Below are positions 6,325 through 7,017 of a DNA stretch of 7,017 nt, piece by piece. Position 1 is the first letter of the stretch. Every line of letters begins with the position of its first letter. Source of the DNA: Thiobacillaceae bacterium (lineage in GTDB: Bacteria > Pseudomonadota > Gammaproteobacteria > Burkholderiales > Thiobacillaceae); contig JAHENE010000106.1 in assembly GCA_024643305.1 (NCBI GenBank), positions 1-7,017 on the forward strand, written 5' to 3'. The position numbers and the translations under genes are program-made. Below the pieces are notes generated by a model. The model made no database searches, was not told where the DNA came from, and worked only from the letters and a program-made list of their open reading frames with translations.

Positions 6325-7016
6325 CACTGGACGATCTTGATCAATTGGCCGGGCTTGGGCTCGCCCGAGGGATAAAAATCATTCATCAAACGCAACTGGG
6401 CTTCCGCGCTTTTGCCCAAAGAAGACTGTGCAGCAAGTTGCGCCATGGTAATGCCGGCTTGCGCCGGGACGACGCGAATGACATAGGGCCGCGCCTGCTG
6501 GCGCTCTGTTGCAGTAAGCGCGTGGAAGCTGTTGATGGCGGCCTTCATCTCGTTGCGATTTTGGTTATAGGCATTGGCGTCACGAGCCAGTGCCGCCAGC
6601 AGAAACTGATTGCCATTGTTGTTGATGGCCGCCGCCAGTATGGGTTTCCCCTGCAGTGCGCCCGCCGCAAATGCTGCCGGATTACCGTTGACGTTGCCAG
6701 ACTCATAACGTGCGCCCTGATCCAGCTTGAGGCCTTTCTGCAAGGCATCCATGGGTTGGATATTTTTGGGGCCGGGCCTCAACTCCACCATCGCCGTACC
6801 CTGCGGGTTGATGGCAGCGACACTGTCAGGCTGGTTCTGAACCCGCCAGCCCTGCGGAAACTGCAGCGCGATGCCCAGCTTCTCATGCAGGAGGGCATTG
6901 TTGCGAATCACACCCTGGTCCGGGCTTTCGCCGAAGTACACGCCATCCATGGCCCGCAGAAAGGGTTCGCGGTTTTCGACGGTGCTGGCAACTTGATATT
7001 TTTTTGCCTCGCCTAC
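6324..7016 (-). CDS. M48-type metalloprotease, C-terminal part (5' partial)
   Basis: The frame is open to the right edge, so only the last 230 residues are seen; the expected HEXXH zinc motif would lie outside the window. The visible part starts VGEAKKYQVASTVENREPFL and runs into LRAMDGVYFGESPDQGV and LGIALQFPQGWRVQNQP. These resemble the conserved region after the protease domain in proteobacterial periplasmic M48 proteins ('dGv.fG.sp.qG' then 'P.gW...N'). The last 50 residues, RPYVIRVVPAQAGITMAQLA to PGQLIKIVQ, look like a degenerate LysM-type domain (start 'V.p..T...LA', end 'pGq.iKiV'), also usual there. The likely role is envelope protein quality control; this is inference from family. 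It ends in TGA overlapping the next gene's ATG. A non-peptidase paralogue cannot be excluded because the catalytic part is not visible. Confidence 0.65.
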   Translation of the reverse strand, partial: VGEAKKYQVASTVENREPFLRAMDGVYFGESPDQGVIRNNALLHEKLGIALQFPQGWRVQNQPDSVAAINPQGTAMVELRPGPKNIQPMDALQKGLKLDQGARYESGNVNGNPAAFAAGALQGKPILAAAINNNGNQFLLAALARDANAYNQNRNEMKAAINSFHALTATERQQARPYVIRVVPAQAGITMAQLAAQSSLGKSAEAQLRLMNDFYPSGEPKPGQLIKIVQ

Positions 7017-7017
7017 C

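Noticed and set aside
1..7017. Mobile elements, CRISPR arrays, tRNA or rRNA, toxin-antitoxin or defence genes
   Set aside because: No transposase-like protein, regularly spaced repeats, cloverleaf or rRNA-like sequence was seen. All long genes are housekeeping or envelope functions.

Overview
The window looks like ordinary chromosome of a GC-rich Gram-negative proteobacterium, most likely a betaproteobacterium (Nitrosomonadales-like). The reasons are the hemE-priA neighbourhood, a glycine-zipper envelope protein of a type I associate with that group, and PriA and UroD sequences of proteobacterial type. The taxonomic call is inference from gene order and protein character, not from a search.

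Layout. Positions 3-515 (+) hold the 3' part of a secreted glycine-zipper (17 kDa surface antigen-like) protein. Its true start and most of its signal peptide lie left of the window. A short gap with three consecutive inverted repeats follows (511-577). Then come hemE (599-1666, +), uroporphyrinogen decarboxylase, and a 311-base AT-rich non-coding stretch (1667-1977). priA (1978-4149, +), the primosomal replication-restart helicase, is next. On the opposite strand, converging on priA with 12 bases between stop codons, lies a tightly packed three-gene unit read right to left. It consists of an M48-type metalloprotease C-terminus (7016-6324, continuing beyond the right edge), a polytopic GT-C/ArnT-like glycosyltransferase family 39 membrane protein (6324-4732) and mobA (4731-4162), molybdenum cofactor guanylyltransferase. 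The first two overlap at TGATG. The last two abut with no spacer, and mobA starts at a GTG with a good AGGA ribosome binding site inside the preceding gene.

How the genes relate. The + strand genes serve heme synthesis and replication restart. They are not a single pathway but are a familiar neighbour pair. The - strand genes combine envelope functions (protease, lipid-linked sugar transferase) with molybdopterin guanine dinucleotide synthesis. Their packing suggests co-transcription and translational coupling.

The most notable non-coding signal is the hemE-priA gap. It carries two exact matches to the DnaA-box consensus TTATNCACA, plus two boxes with one mismatch, one of which forms an inverted pair with an exact box. 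This may be a DnaA-binding regulatory or titration site, or an origin-like element. hemE also flanks the origin in some alphaproteobacteria. I see no mobile element, CRISPR array, tRNA or rRNA, and no clear evidence of an undescribed multi-gene system.
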